A DNA stretch of 11,082 bases from JAMCXS01 sp964459065 (GTDB lineage Bacteria; Acidobacteriota; Terriglobia; UBA7540): NCBI GenBank assembly GCA_964459065.1, contig CAYWMN010000117.1, positions 1 through 11,082 of the forward strand, read 5' to 3'. The translations under genes were made by a program, and so were the position numbers. Under the pieces are notes generated by a model. That model searched no databases, had not been told where the DNA came from, and was given only the letters and a program-made list of their open reading frames with translations. Position 1 is the stretch's first letter. Every line of letters begins with the position of its first letter. Of this stretch, positions 1 through 5,221 are shown in pieces.

Positions 1-138
1 CATGCTCTCAGGCTATCTTTCTTTTCTCAATCGGTTTACGCTATAAGTCTGGGGCTGTTTAGAAAGCCGGGCATGCCGATCCTAGCGGCTGGAACTTTGA
101 ACGGAGATCAGGCGGAGCCCCACTGTTTAAGTGCAGGC

Positions 139-146
139 AAGGGGGG
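139..146 (+). promoter_or_regulatory. Ribosome binding site deciding the lgt start
   Basis: AAGGGGGG lies 5 nt before TTG 152 and supports that codon over the in-frame GTG at 131. Confidence 0.6.
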
Positions 147-151
147 AATCA

Positions 152-994
152 TTGCACCCGATTCTATTTAAAATTGGCTCTTTTCAATTACCCACCTATG
201 GCGTCATCCTGGCCACGGCTCTGCTGGTGGCCCTTTACACGGTGGTTCGTTTGGGCCGCCGCGAGGGCCTGGATACCGGACGCTTGATTGATTTCAGCAC
301 CTGGTTGATTGTTGCGGCGCTTCTGGGCGCCAAGGTGCTGTTGATTTTGACCGAGTGGAATTTCTATTGGGCGCACCCGGGCCAGATCTTTTCCATGGCG
401 ACGCTGGAGGCCGGAGGCGTTTTTTACGGAGGGTTCATTGCGGCCACTTTTGTGGGGATCTGGTATATCCGGGTTTACAAGTTGCCGTTCTGGAAAGTCT
501 TTGATGTTTTTGCCCCGGCCATTGTGATCGGACAGTGTGTTGGAAGGATGGGATGTTTTTCGGCGGGCTGCGGCTATGGCGTGCCCAGCCACGGATTCTG
601 GACGCTGACCTTCACCAGCCAGTTTGCCCATGAAATGACCGGCGTTCCGTTGGGTGTCCCGCTTTTCCCCTGGCAGCCCGTCGCCTCGATCACCATGCTC
701 GGCATTTTTGGAATCTTAATCTGGCGCTATCGCCACAAGTCGCGGGATGGTGAAATTTTCCTGCTCTATGTGGTTTTATATGCTATTGCGAGGTTCCTGC
801 TGGAATTTCTGCGGGGTGACGCTGACCGCGGATTCGTCTTCAATCATCTGATGTCGACTTCGCAATTTATCGCTCTGCTGGCGCTGGCCGGCGCATTGGG
901 AGTTGCCATCCGGTGGTACTTCCCGCGCCGCGCTCACGCTCCGGTTTTGAGCGAGTCCAAGGGGAATGCCGGATCGAATCCGCATTCCCGCTGA
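152..994 (+). CDS. lgt: Prolipoprotein diacylglyceryl transferase (Lgt)
   Basis: Transfers diacylglycerol from phosphatidylglycerol to the lipobox cysteine of prolipoproteins, the first step of lipoprotein maturation, in the inner membrane. The protein (280 aa from this start) has about seven hydrophobic segments. The Lgt signature is at about residues 131-143 (GRMGCFSAGCGYG; Arg132 matches the essential Arg of the family), and the second essential Arg lies in ARFLLEFLRGD near residue 214. The usual catalytic-region His-Gly-Gly is FYGG here, a variant I recall from other Lgt proteins. Start choice: TTG 152 is preceded by AAGGGGGG at 139-146 with 5-nt spacing and gives the family-typical N-terminus (M)HPILFKIG. 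An in-frame GTG at 131 would add seven atypical residues and has a poorly placed ribosome binding site. The last ~20 residues are a polar tail. The family assignment is secure; the exact start is likely. Confidence 0.95.
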   Translation: MHPILFKIGSFQLPTYGVILATALLVALYTVVRLGRREGLDTGRLIDFSTWLIVAALLGAKVLLILTEWNFYWAHPGQIFSMATLEAGGVFYGGFIAATFVGIWYIRVYKLPFWKVFDVFAPAIVIGQCVGRMGCFSAGCGYGVPSHGFWTLTFTSQFAHEMTGVPLGVPLFPWQPVASITMLGIFGILIWRYRHKSRDGEIFLLYVVLYAIARFLLEFLRGDADRGFVFNHLMSTSQFIALLALAGALGVAIRWYFPRRAHAPVLSESKGNAGSNPHSR

Positions 995-1063
995 GTTCGC
1001 TCAAGACGGCCGGACCACGGGTTGCCGGGCGCGCGAGACCGATCGGGAAGGGTGATTTTACTC

Positions 1064-1070
1064 AAAGGAG
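1064..1070 (+). promoter_or_regulatory. Ribosome binding site of the TlpA-like gene
   Basis: AAAGGAG is spaced 6 nt from GTG 1077. An ATG at 1075 overlaps this GTG but is followed at once by TGA, so it cannot start the protein. Confidence 0.7.
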
Positions 1071-1076
1071 AAGTAT

Positions 1077-1898
1077 GTGAAGAAGGGCAAAATGATTCTC
1101 GGTGTTTTCCTGGGCCTGGTCGTGGTGGTGGGCTTGTTTTTTGTCAACCATTACTGGATCACTCCCGCGGCCAAAAGCTCGCCGGCCATGAGTGGAAACT
1201 TTCCGAAAGCGCCGGAGTTTTCGCGCACGTCCCTTGCCGGCAACCAGATCAACTTAAAGGATTACCGGGGCAAAGTTGTCTTGCTCGATTTCTGGGCCAC
1301 CTGGTGCGGTCCTTGCCGGATGGAAATCCCGGAATTTGTGGAACTCCAGAAGAAATACGCTGACCAGGGCTTTGCGGTGATCGGGGTTTCCATGGACGAC
1401 AGCCCCCAGCCTGTGCGCCAATTCTACCGGCAATTCCATATGAATTATCCGGTTGTGATGGGAAGCGATAAGCTGGGCGAGCTTTACGGGGGCATCCTGG
1501 GCCTGCCGACAAGCTTTGTCATCGGCCGCGACGGGCGGATTTACGCCAAGCACGTCGGACTCACGGACGTCTCGGTGTTTGAATCTGAAGTCAGGGAACT
1601 GCTGGCCGCTCAACCCGGAACCGAAGTCACGGATTTTAAAACCGCAGGCTACACGGCTGAAAAGCAGATTCAGGTCAGCACTCCGGCGGAAGTCAACTCC
1701 CCCATTGCCGGAGTGGATGTTTCAAAGCTTTCACCTGCCGAGCTCAAGCAGTTCGAGAAGGTTTTGTCCAAGGAAAAGTGCACTTGCGGATGCAATCTTT
1801 CAGTGCTGAGGTGCCGGGAAACCGACCCCGGCTGTCAAACCAGCCTGGATGAGGCGCGCGCCGCTTATACCAAGTTCGTGAAATCCCACGGCATCTGA
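1077..1898 (+). CDS. Membrane-anchored TlpA/ResA-type thioredoxin with C-terminal Cys-rich module
   Basis: A probable periplasmic thiol-disulfide oxidoreductase of 273 aa. Residues 7-24 form one hydrophobic segment with no lipobox, so it is probably an N-terminal membrane anchor. Residues ~45-178 are a TlpA/ResA thioredoxin fold: WATWCGPC with active-site Cys77 and Cys80, and the cis-proline loop GLPTS at Pro144. After a linker, residues 218-273 carry a separate cysteine module: KCTCGCN (Cys235, 237, 239), then LRCRETDPGC (Cys246, 253). I recall this C-x-C-G-C...C-R-x-x-D-x-x-C pattern from the C-termini of other thioredoxin-like proteins; its role (metal binding, or relay to the active site) is not known to me. 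GTG is the start because of AAAGGAG 6 nt upstream. The gene follows lgt by 82 nt and is 18 nt from a DsbD-alpha-like gene, which suggests an operon. Cytochrome c maturation or general disulfide reduction are both possible. Confidence 0.88.
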   Translation: MKKGKMILGVFLGLVVVVGLFFVNHYWITPAAKSSPAMSGNFPKAPEFSRTSLAGNQINLKDYRGKVVLLDFWATWCGPCRMEIPEFVELQKKYADQGFAVIGVSMDDSPQPVRQFYRQFHMNYPVVMGSDKLGELYGGILGLPTSFVIGRDGRIYAKHVGLTDVSVFESEVRELLAAQPGTEVTDFKTAGYTAEKQIQVSTPAEVNSPIAGVDVSKLSPAELKQFEKVLSKEKCTCGCNLSVLRCRETDPGCQTSLDEARAAYTKFVKSHGI

Positions 1899-1916
1899 TT
1901 CCTTGGGGGCCCGAAG

Positions 1917-2450
1917 ATGCGCTTTGTGGCAGCATGCTTATTGATGGGCGTTGTTTCAGGCGGCAGGCTGGCTGCGCAAACCCGCCCCGTCGTGCATGTC
2001 CAGGCATTATTGGCCTCGAAGGCGGCGCCCCAGGGCTCCACGGTCAGGCTTGCCGTCATCGCCCGGATCACTTCCGGTTACCACATTAACAGCCATCAGC
2101 CCTCGCTTGACTACCTGATCCCGACACGAGTCAGTTTTGAAAACACGGCGGACTTGAAGGTCACCCGCGTGGTCTATCCCGCCGGTAAACTCAAGAAATT
2201 CGCTTTCCTGGATTCTCCGATTTCCGTCTATGAGGGTGAAACGAGAATTGACGGAAACCTCCAGGTGAGCCGTCTGCTGGCGCCGGGAAGCTACGCTTTG
2301 AAAGCGGACTTTGCCTATCAGGCGTGCAATCGCCAGGCCTGTTTGCCGCCGGCCAAAGTGCCGTTTGAGGTGGCCGTCCGCGTGGTGGCCGAGGGTGTTC
2401 GCGTGAAGCCGTCCCATCCGGAATTGTTTCACAACGCCAAGTCCCCATAG
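1917..2450 (+). CDS. Stand-alone DsbD N-terminal (alpha) domain-like periplasmic protein
   Basis: This 177-aa protein resembles the N-terminal immunoglobulin-fold domain of DsbD, which in E. coli takes electrons from the membrane domain and passes them to periplasmic partners. Residues 1-21 are a Sec signal peptide (hydrophobic core, then RLAAQ; likely cleavage before Gln21). Residues ~25-155 hold the domain, with the family-typical SGYHINSH stretch at 53-60 and the redox pair in YQACNRQACLPP (Cys137 and Cys142). The equivalent E. coli pair is more widely spaced (Cys103/Cys109). The transmembrane and C-terminal thioredoxin domains of full DsbD are absent. The TlpA-like gene ends 18 nt upstream and could replace the missing thioredoxin domain. 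The start is the first ATG; the preceding GGGGG run is only a weak ribosome binding site. A structural rather than redox role cannot be excluded. Confidence 0.75.
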   Translation: MRFVAACLLMGVVSGGRLAAQTRPVVHVQALLASKAAPQGSTVRLAVIARITSGYHINSHQPSLDYLIPTRVSFENTADLKVTRVVYPAGKLKKFAFLDSPISVYEGETRIDGNLQVSRLLAPGSYALKADFAYQACNRQACLPPAKVPFEVAVRVVAEGVRVKPSHPELFHNAKSP

Positions 2451-2503
2451 TTCTGCAGGCAGCCTTGCGTGCTTGCGAAAATGCCCTTGAGCGCCCGCTC
2501 GAA

Positions 2504-2530
2504 TCAGGGAACGTTTCTCCCCTGACTTTT
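2504..2530 (+). terminator. Weak terminator-like hairpin
   Basis: TCAGGG (2504-2509) pairs with CCCTGA (2520-2525) over a 10-nt loop and is followed by CTTTT. The stem is short, so this may only attenuate between the DsbD-alpha-like gene and the adaptor gene. Confidence 0.3.
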
Positions 2531-2568
2531 CCATTTTCAAGGTTCATGAAAACGGAGAACGCGAAGCG

Positions 2569-3576
2569 ATGATGAACATTCCGAAGAAGGCTGCCAGCCT
2601 GGCGGCGGCGATTTTTCTGGCCGGCTCTGTTCCCGCCACGTTTGCCCAGTCTCGGAAAAAGTCGCTGGGAAAAATCATTCCAATCGAGTCTCAGGTTTCC
2701 GTCCAGAACGGCCGGACCATTATCACCGTGGGCCCAAAGGAGCAAAAGCTCGCGGGGATTTTTACGGCGCCGGCCAAAAAGACTTCAGCACGCCCGACGA
2801 TTACAGCGCCCGCCAGAGTTCTCTCGGTAGCGAGCCTGGCCAGGCTCCGCAAAAGCTACGCGGCTGCGGAAGCCCAGCTTGCAAAAGCGCGCGCGCACCG
2901 GGACGCTTCCCGCAAGCAGTACGCGCGGATGAAGGCTCGATCCCGGAAAGCCGTTCAGTTTGCCCAGGGCGCGTTGCGCGCGGACCAGGCAGCGGTCGAG
3001 GCCGCCCGGCAAAAATTGCGGCTGCAGGGATTGGCGGCGGGACAGAAGTGGGGCCGGGTGGTGGAACAATGGGTGGAAGATGGAGCCCCCATCCTGAACC
3101 GCGTCTTGAACCATCGAACGCTCCTGGTTCAGGTAACGATTCCCGCGGGCAAGACTCTTGTTCGTCCCGAGAAAACACAACTCAAGCTGCCTCACGGAAA
3201 ACACCGGCCGGCGGCGTTTGTTTCGCTCTTTCCTCGGGGCAACCCGGGCCAACACGGCACTGGCCTGCTCTACCGGACATCCGCTCACGCCGGCCTGGCC
3301 CCGGGCACCAGACTGTTTGCTCGCTTCGCCGCTGGCAAAAAGCGGAGCGGCGTCAAGGTTCCGCGTTCAGCCGTCGTGTGGACTCAAGGCAAGCAGTGGG
3401 TTTACGAGGAAACCGCTCCCGGCCGTTTTTCGCGGCGCCTGCTGGAGCATGCGCAGCAGGAGGGCAAAGGTTTTTTTGTCCTGCAAGGGCTTTCACCCGG
3501 AGACACCATCGTGGTGCGCGGGGCTCAGGTCCTGCTCTCAGAAGAATTCCATTCTGCCAATCAGCCGCTGGATTGA
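2569..3576 (+). CDS. Orphan RND/HlyD-type periplasmic adaptor (membrane fusion protein-like)
   Basis: Adaptors of this family link an inner-membrane pump to an outer-membrane channel in the periplasm. The 335-aa protein has a signal peptide (1-26, ...VPATFA before Gln27). A strand region follows (~45-87; a lipoyl-like half would normally sit here), then an Ala/Lys/Arg-rich helical coiled-coil segment (~90-153). A beta-barrel-like part covers ~180-255, and the C-terminal membrane-proximal domain has the typical VPRSAVVWTQGKQWVYEE (264-281) and GLSPGDTIVVRGAQVLLSEEF (307-327). It is unusually basic and somewhat short for CusB-like adaptors. The lipoyl halves and hairpin are compact, so the hairpin may be too short for a classic tripartite pump. 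No pump or outer-membrane channel gene follows; the next 400 nt have no gene. Two ATG codons (2569, 2572) are adjacent, with GGAG at 2554-2557. The adaptor fold is well supported; partner and substrate are unknown. Confidence 0.78.
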   Translation: MMNIPKKAASLAAAIFLAGSVPATFAQSRKKSLGKIIPIESQVSVQNGRTIITVGPKEQKLAGIFTAPAKKTSARPTITAPARVLSVASLARLRKSYAAAEAQLAKARAHRDASRKQYARMKARSRKAVQFAQGALRADQAAVEAARQKLRLQGLAAGQKWGRVVEQWVEDGAPILNRVLNHRTLLVQVTIPAGKTLVRPEKTQLKLPHGKHRPAAFVSLFPRGNPGQHGTGLLYRTSAHAGLAPGTRLFARFAAGKKRSGVKVPRSAVVWTQGKQWVYEETAPGRFSRRLLEHAQQEGKGFFVLQGLSPGDTIVVRGAQVLLSEEFHSANQPLD

Positions 3577-3607
3577 CGATTGCTTCCGACGGCTGAAGGC
3601 TATCGTC
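3575..3607 (+). repeat. Stem-loop at the 3' end of the adaptor gene
   Basis: GACGAT (3575-3580) pairs with ATCGTC (3602-3607). Inside, after a T-T mismatch, G3582-C3600 and CTTC (3583-3586)/GAAG (3595-3598) extend the stem around an 8-nt loop, with a single bulged G. It starts on the stop codon and lacks a U-tract, so it may protect the mRNA 3' end rather than terminate. Confidence 0.45.
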
Positions 3608-3620
3608 GGCTCCGGACCGC

Positions 3621-3697
3621 ATTTTGGGGGCCCGGTTGCTGCTTCGCGGGTTCCCGGCTCAGGCTCATTAGGGTCTTGATTCAGGAGCCCCCAAAAT
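3621..3697. repeat. Perfect 11-bp inverted repeat, arms 55 nt apart
   Basis: ATTTTGGGGGC at 3621-3631 is the exact reverse complement of GCCCCCAAAAT at 3687-3697. No T-run follows on either strand. Confidence 0.6.
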
Positions 3698-3708
3698 TCC
3701 AGAATCAA
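3676..3708. repeat. Hairpin whose loop is the arm of the larger inverted repeat
   Basis: TTGATTC (3676-3682) pairs with GAATCAA (3702-3708). After an A-A mismatch, GGA (3684-3686) pairs with TCC (3698-3700). The 11-nt loop left over, 3687-3697, is exactly the second arm of the 3621-3697 repeat. Confidence 0.5.
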
Positions 3709-3739
3709 TAAGCTCTACAACCAGAAACCTGCAGAAGAC

Positions 3740-3758
3740 GGCCTTCGTGACGAACGCC
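3740..3758. promoter_or_regulatory. Operator-like interrupted palindrome
   Basis: GGC-c-TTCGT-g-ACGAA-c-GCC is symmetric around 3749 with 8 of 9 positions paired. With a one-base centre it cannot fold as a hairpin at its core, so it looks more like a dimer-binding DNA site than an RNA structure. The cognate protein is unknown. Confidence 0.35.
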
Positions 3759-3778
3759 GGCGGCGAAATATCGTCGCC
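3759..3778. repeat. Hairpin next to the CRP-like operator
   Basis: GGCGGCGA (3759-3766) pairs with TCGTCGCC (3771-3778) with one G-T wobble and an AATA loop. It abuts the palindrome at 3740-3758 and lies 7 bp before the operator. Confidence 0.4.
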
Positions 3779-3785
3779 ATGGCGC

Positions 3786-3805
3786 AATGTGATCACCGTC
3801 ACATT
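3786..3805. promoter_or_regulatory. CRP-type operator upstream of the Crp/Fnr-family gene
   Basis: AATGTGA (3786-3792), a 6-bp spacer TCACCG, and TCACATT (3799-3805) form a perfect 7-bp dyad matching the E. coli CRP consensus TGTGA-N6-TCACA. It lies 173 bp upstream of the regulator start at 3979 and about 66 bp upstream of the start site predicted from GATAAT at 3850-3855. The regulator's recognition helix carries the residues expected to read TGTGA, so autoregulation is the simplest reading. Only sequence supports this. Confidence 0.72.
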
Positions 3806-3849
3806 ATGAAGATCGAAGGGCATCACCTCAAACAACATATTCTAAAAGA

Positions 3850-3855
3850 GATAAT
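3850..3855 (+). promoter_or_regulatory. Candidate -10 box for the Crp/Fnr-family gene
   Basis: GATAAT matches TATAAT at 5 of 6 positions. The hexamer 17 bp upstream (CTCAAA) is a poor -35, as expected for an activator-dependent promoter. Transcription starting near 3862 would exclude translation from the ATG at 3856. Confidence 0.4.
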
Positions 3856-3963
3856 ATGACGCTCCAAATGGAACGTCGACTGCAACTACCATTGGCAAGC
3901 GAAGAAGCACGCATAGCTGATCGCGGGGGGAAAGAGGGCGATTTGAAAGACTGCAAACGCGCG

Positions 3964-3970
3964 AAGGAGG
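3964..3970 (+). promoter_or_regulatory. Ribosome binding site deciding the Crp/Fnr-family start
   Basis: AAGGAGG, followed by AG, sits 8 nt before ATG 3979 and is the best Shine-Dalgarno match near this gene. It argues for a 287-aa rather than a 328-aa protein. Confidence 0.75.
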
Positions 3971-3978
3971 AGACGGGC

Positions 3979-4842
3979 ATGCAATCCAAACAAGAATTGA
4001 AGCGGACTGGTACTGGTAACGTCGCGGCCTTCTGTCAGGCTCAAAGTGAACACCTGGGCATGATTTCACCAGAGGTATGCAGGGATTTTGAGGCCGTCAG
4101 GATGGAAATCAGGTACCCGGTGGGCTCGACGCTTTTTCTCGAGGGAGATTCGGCGCGCGGCGTCTATGTGCTGTCGAAAGGGCGTGTGAAGATTTCGGTT
4201 GCCTCGGGAAGCGGCAAGGTTCTGATTTTGAGAATTGCCAAGCCAGGTGACATTCTGGGGCTGCATGCAGTGATTTCCAAGGTGGCCTATCAGGCCACGG
4301 CGGAAACGCTTGAACCCTGCGAAGTGGATTTTGTGAGAGCTGATGATTTTCAGCATTTCCTGCGTCGGCACCCGCAGGCGGCTCTCCAGGCTGCCAGGCA
4401 ATTGAGCGGCATCTATCAGGAGACGTGCCGGCAACTGAGGGCGCTGGGGCTATCCGCGTCTGCGCGGGAGAAGGTGGCGAGGTTTCTGGTGGAATGGTCT
4501 GAACACGGCGAGATGCGGAAAGACGGAATTCGAACCCGGCTGACGCTCACTCATGAAGAAATCGGGCAACTGACCGGAGCTTCGCGCGAGACCGTCACCC
4601 GGATTTTTGGCGACTTCAGGAATCGCGGGTGGGTTTCTGTTCGCGGCTCTTTTCTGTTACTGCGGAACAAAACTGCCTTGACGGGTTTGATTGCTCAGGA
4701 GGGGGCCCCCGAGCCTCGCGTGCGCTCGGCGCGAAGCCTGGAAAACCAGCATGCGGTTCCCGCCGGAGTTCCCTCCGTGCCGCCGTATGTCCAGCCTGAT
4801 GCTTATTCCCTGGTGATGAGGCCGGCGGCGGTGCGCGGCTAA
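3979..4842 (+). CDS. Crp/Fnr-family transcriptional regulator
   Basis: A DNA-binding regulator of 287 aa from this start. Residues ~38-128 are a cyclic-nucleotide-binding-type beta-roll (YPVGSTLFLEGDSARGVYVLSKGRVKI; KPGDILGLHAVIS). A dimerisation helix follows (~132-158), then a winged HTH (~160-232). The recognition helix ASRETVTRIFGDFRNRGW keeps Arg203, Glu204 and Arg208, equivalent to E. coli CRP Arg180, Glu181 and Arg185, which contact TGTGA. The cAMP contacts are not kept: by alignment, CRP Glu72, Arg82 and Ser83 correspond to Leu95, Tyr104 and Gln105. The cysteines (19, 34, 114, 150) do not form the FNR N-terminal cluster. An unusual ~47-residue Pro/Ala/Arg-rich tail (241-287) follows the wing. 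Start choice: ATG 3979 has AAGGAGG at 3964-3970, 8 nt away; the in-frame ATG at 3856 has no good site and would overlap the promoter. Ligand and regulon are unknown. Confidence 0.9.
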   Translation: MQSKQELKRTGTGNVAAFCQAQSEHLGMISPEVCRDFEAVRMEIRYPVGSTLFLEGDSARGVYVLSKGRVKISVASGSGKVLILRIAKPGDILGLHAVISKVAYQATAETLEPCEVDFVRADDFQHFLRRHPQAALQAARQLSGIYQETCRQLRALGLSASAREKVARFLVEWSEHGEMRKDGIRTRLTLTHEEIGQLTGASRETVTRIFGDFRNRGWVSVRGSFLLLRNKTALTGLIAQEGAPEPRVRSARSLENQHAVPAGVPSVPPYVQPDAYSLVMRPAAVRG

Positions 4843-4850
4843 GCGCCGCC
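4824..4850. repeat. GC-rich stem-loop over the regulator stop codon
   Basis: GGCGGCG (4824-4830) pairs exactly with CGCCGCC (4844-4850) around a 13-nt loop that holds the TAA stop. There is no following T-run, so it is either a Rho-type or stabilising structure, or incidental to GC-rich sequence. Confidence 0.4.
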
Positions 4851-4873
4851 GTTACGCTCAACTCGAGACCGTA

Positions 4874-4918
4874 CGCGGCAAGGGAGTTTTCCCCCCTGCC
4901 CGCGGCGCCGGTTGTTTT
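4874..4918 (+). terminator. Terminator-like hairpin after the Crp/Fnr-family gene
   Basis: CGCGGCA (4874-4880) pairs with TGCCCGCG (4897-4904) with one bulged C. Inside, GGG (4882-4884) can pair with CCC beyond an A-C mismatch. A T-rich stretch (TTGTTTT, 4912-4918) follows after 7 nt. The gap to the T-rich run makes it an imperfect intrinsic terminator. Confidence 0.4.
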
Positions 4919-4948
4919 GGGACCCGGCATCTTTCTTTTCGCCAGGGC

Positions 4949-4977
4949 TTGGCTGACTGCCGCCTGGCGGATACAAT
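4949..4977 (+). promoter_or_regulatory. Sigma70-type promoter
   Basis: TTGGCT (4949-4954, 4 of 6 to TTGACA) and TACAAT (4972-4977, 5 of 6 to TATAAT) are separated by the optimal 17 bp. The predicted start near 4984 would give a leader of about 240 nt before the gene at 5222. Confidence 0.5.
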
Positions 4978-5123
4978 ATTCGGGACGACCGTTTCGGACC
5001 TTCATCAAAAAATCGCTGTGTGAGCAGAAATGCCCAAGCGACCGTCGCCGGAGTTTCCGAACTGCGACCGCAGAACAGAACCTGGGATTGGGTTCCGTCA
5101 TCGTCGCCGGGGTTGTTGTCGAT

Positions 5124-5129
5124 TATAAT
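5124..5129 (+). promoter_or_regulatory. Perfect -10 box (TATAAT), second promoter candidate
   Basis: TATAAT is a perfect consensus -10, but no -35-like hexamer is visible at 16-18 bp spacing and there is no extended TG. A start near 5136 would give an ~86-nt leader containing the hairpin at 5152-5181. Confidence 0.35.
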
Positions 5130-5151
5130 GAAAAGATAGTATGTGGGGGAC

Positions 5152-5181
5152 GGAACGCTCCGTTGCCGGAGATCACGTTCC
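5152..5181 (+). promoter_or_regulatory. Strong leader hairpin before the TraR/DksA-type gene
   Basis: GGAACG-CTCCG (5152-5162) pairs with CGGAG (5167-5171) and CGTTCC (5176-5181), giving 11 base pairs with a TTGC loop and a 4-nt ATCA bulge on the 3' side. No T-run follows, and it ends 40 nt before the start codon. An mRNA-leader regulatory or protein-binding element is possible. Confidence 0.45.
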
Positions 5182-5221
5182 ATCCGGGGGTCAGCAAATC
5201 TAGGGAAAAGGCGGGGTTGAC

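Larger units (their letters stand above)
3577..3785. other. Gene-free stretch dense in inverted repeats
   Basis: No coding frame is supported here. It holds several dyads: (a) 3575-3607, GACGAT/ATCGTC with an inner CTTC/GAAG stem, overlapping the adaptor stop codon; (b) 3621-3631 against 3687-3697, a perfect 11-bp match; (c) 3676-3686 against 3698-3708, a 7+3-bp stem; (d) 3740-3758, an interrupted palindrome; (e) 3759-3778, an 8-bp hairpin. None is followed by a T-run, so a plain intrinsic terminator is not evident. Confidence 0.6.
4843..5221. other. Gene-free regulatory stretch before the TraR/DksA-type gene
   Basis: About 380 nt with no convincing gene. Frames open on both strands here give low-complexity, Arg/Ser/Pro-rich translations that run through promoter elements. 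It contains a terminator-like hairpin (4874-4918), a sigma70-like promoter (4949-4977), a second -10 box (5124-5129) and a leader hairpin (5152-5181). If the first promoter is used, the leader is about 240 nt long. Confidence 0.6.

Noticed and set aside
131..151. GTG 131 as the start of lgt
   Set aside because: Its ribosome binding site is poorly placed, and the seven added residues are unlike the family. TTG 152 has AAGGGGGG 5 nt upstream and gives the canonical HPILF N-terminus.
3856..3978. ATG 3856 as the start of the Crp/Fnr-family protein (41 extra residues)
   Set aside because: The candidate -10 GATAAT abuts this ATG, so it would not be transcribed from that promoter. ATG 3979 has an excellent AAGGAGG at 8-nt spacing and the added residues match no domain.
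3979..4842. FNR-type oxygen sensor
   Set aside because: The cysteines (19, 34, 114, 150) do not fit the FNR cluster spacing, and the recognition helix is CRP-like (Arg-Glu...Arg) rather than FNR-like.
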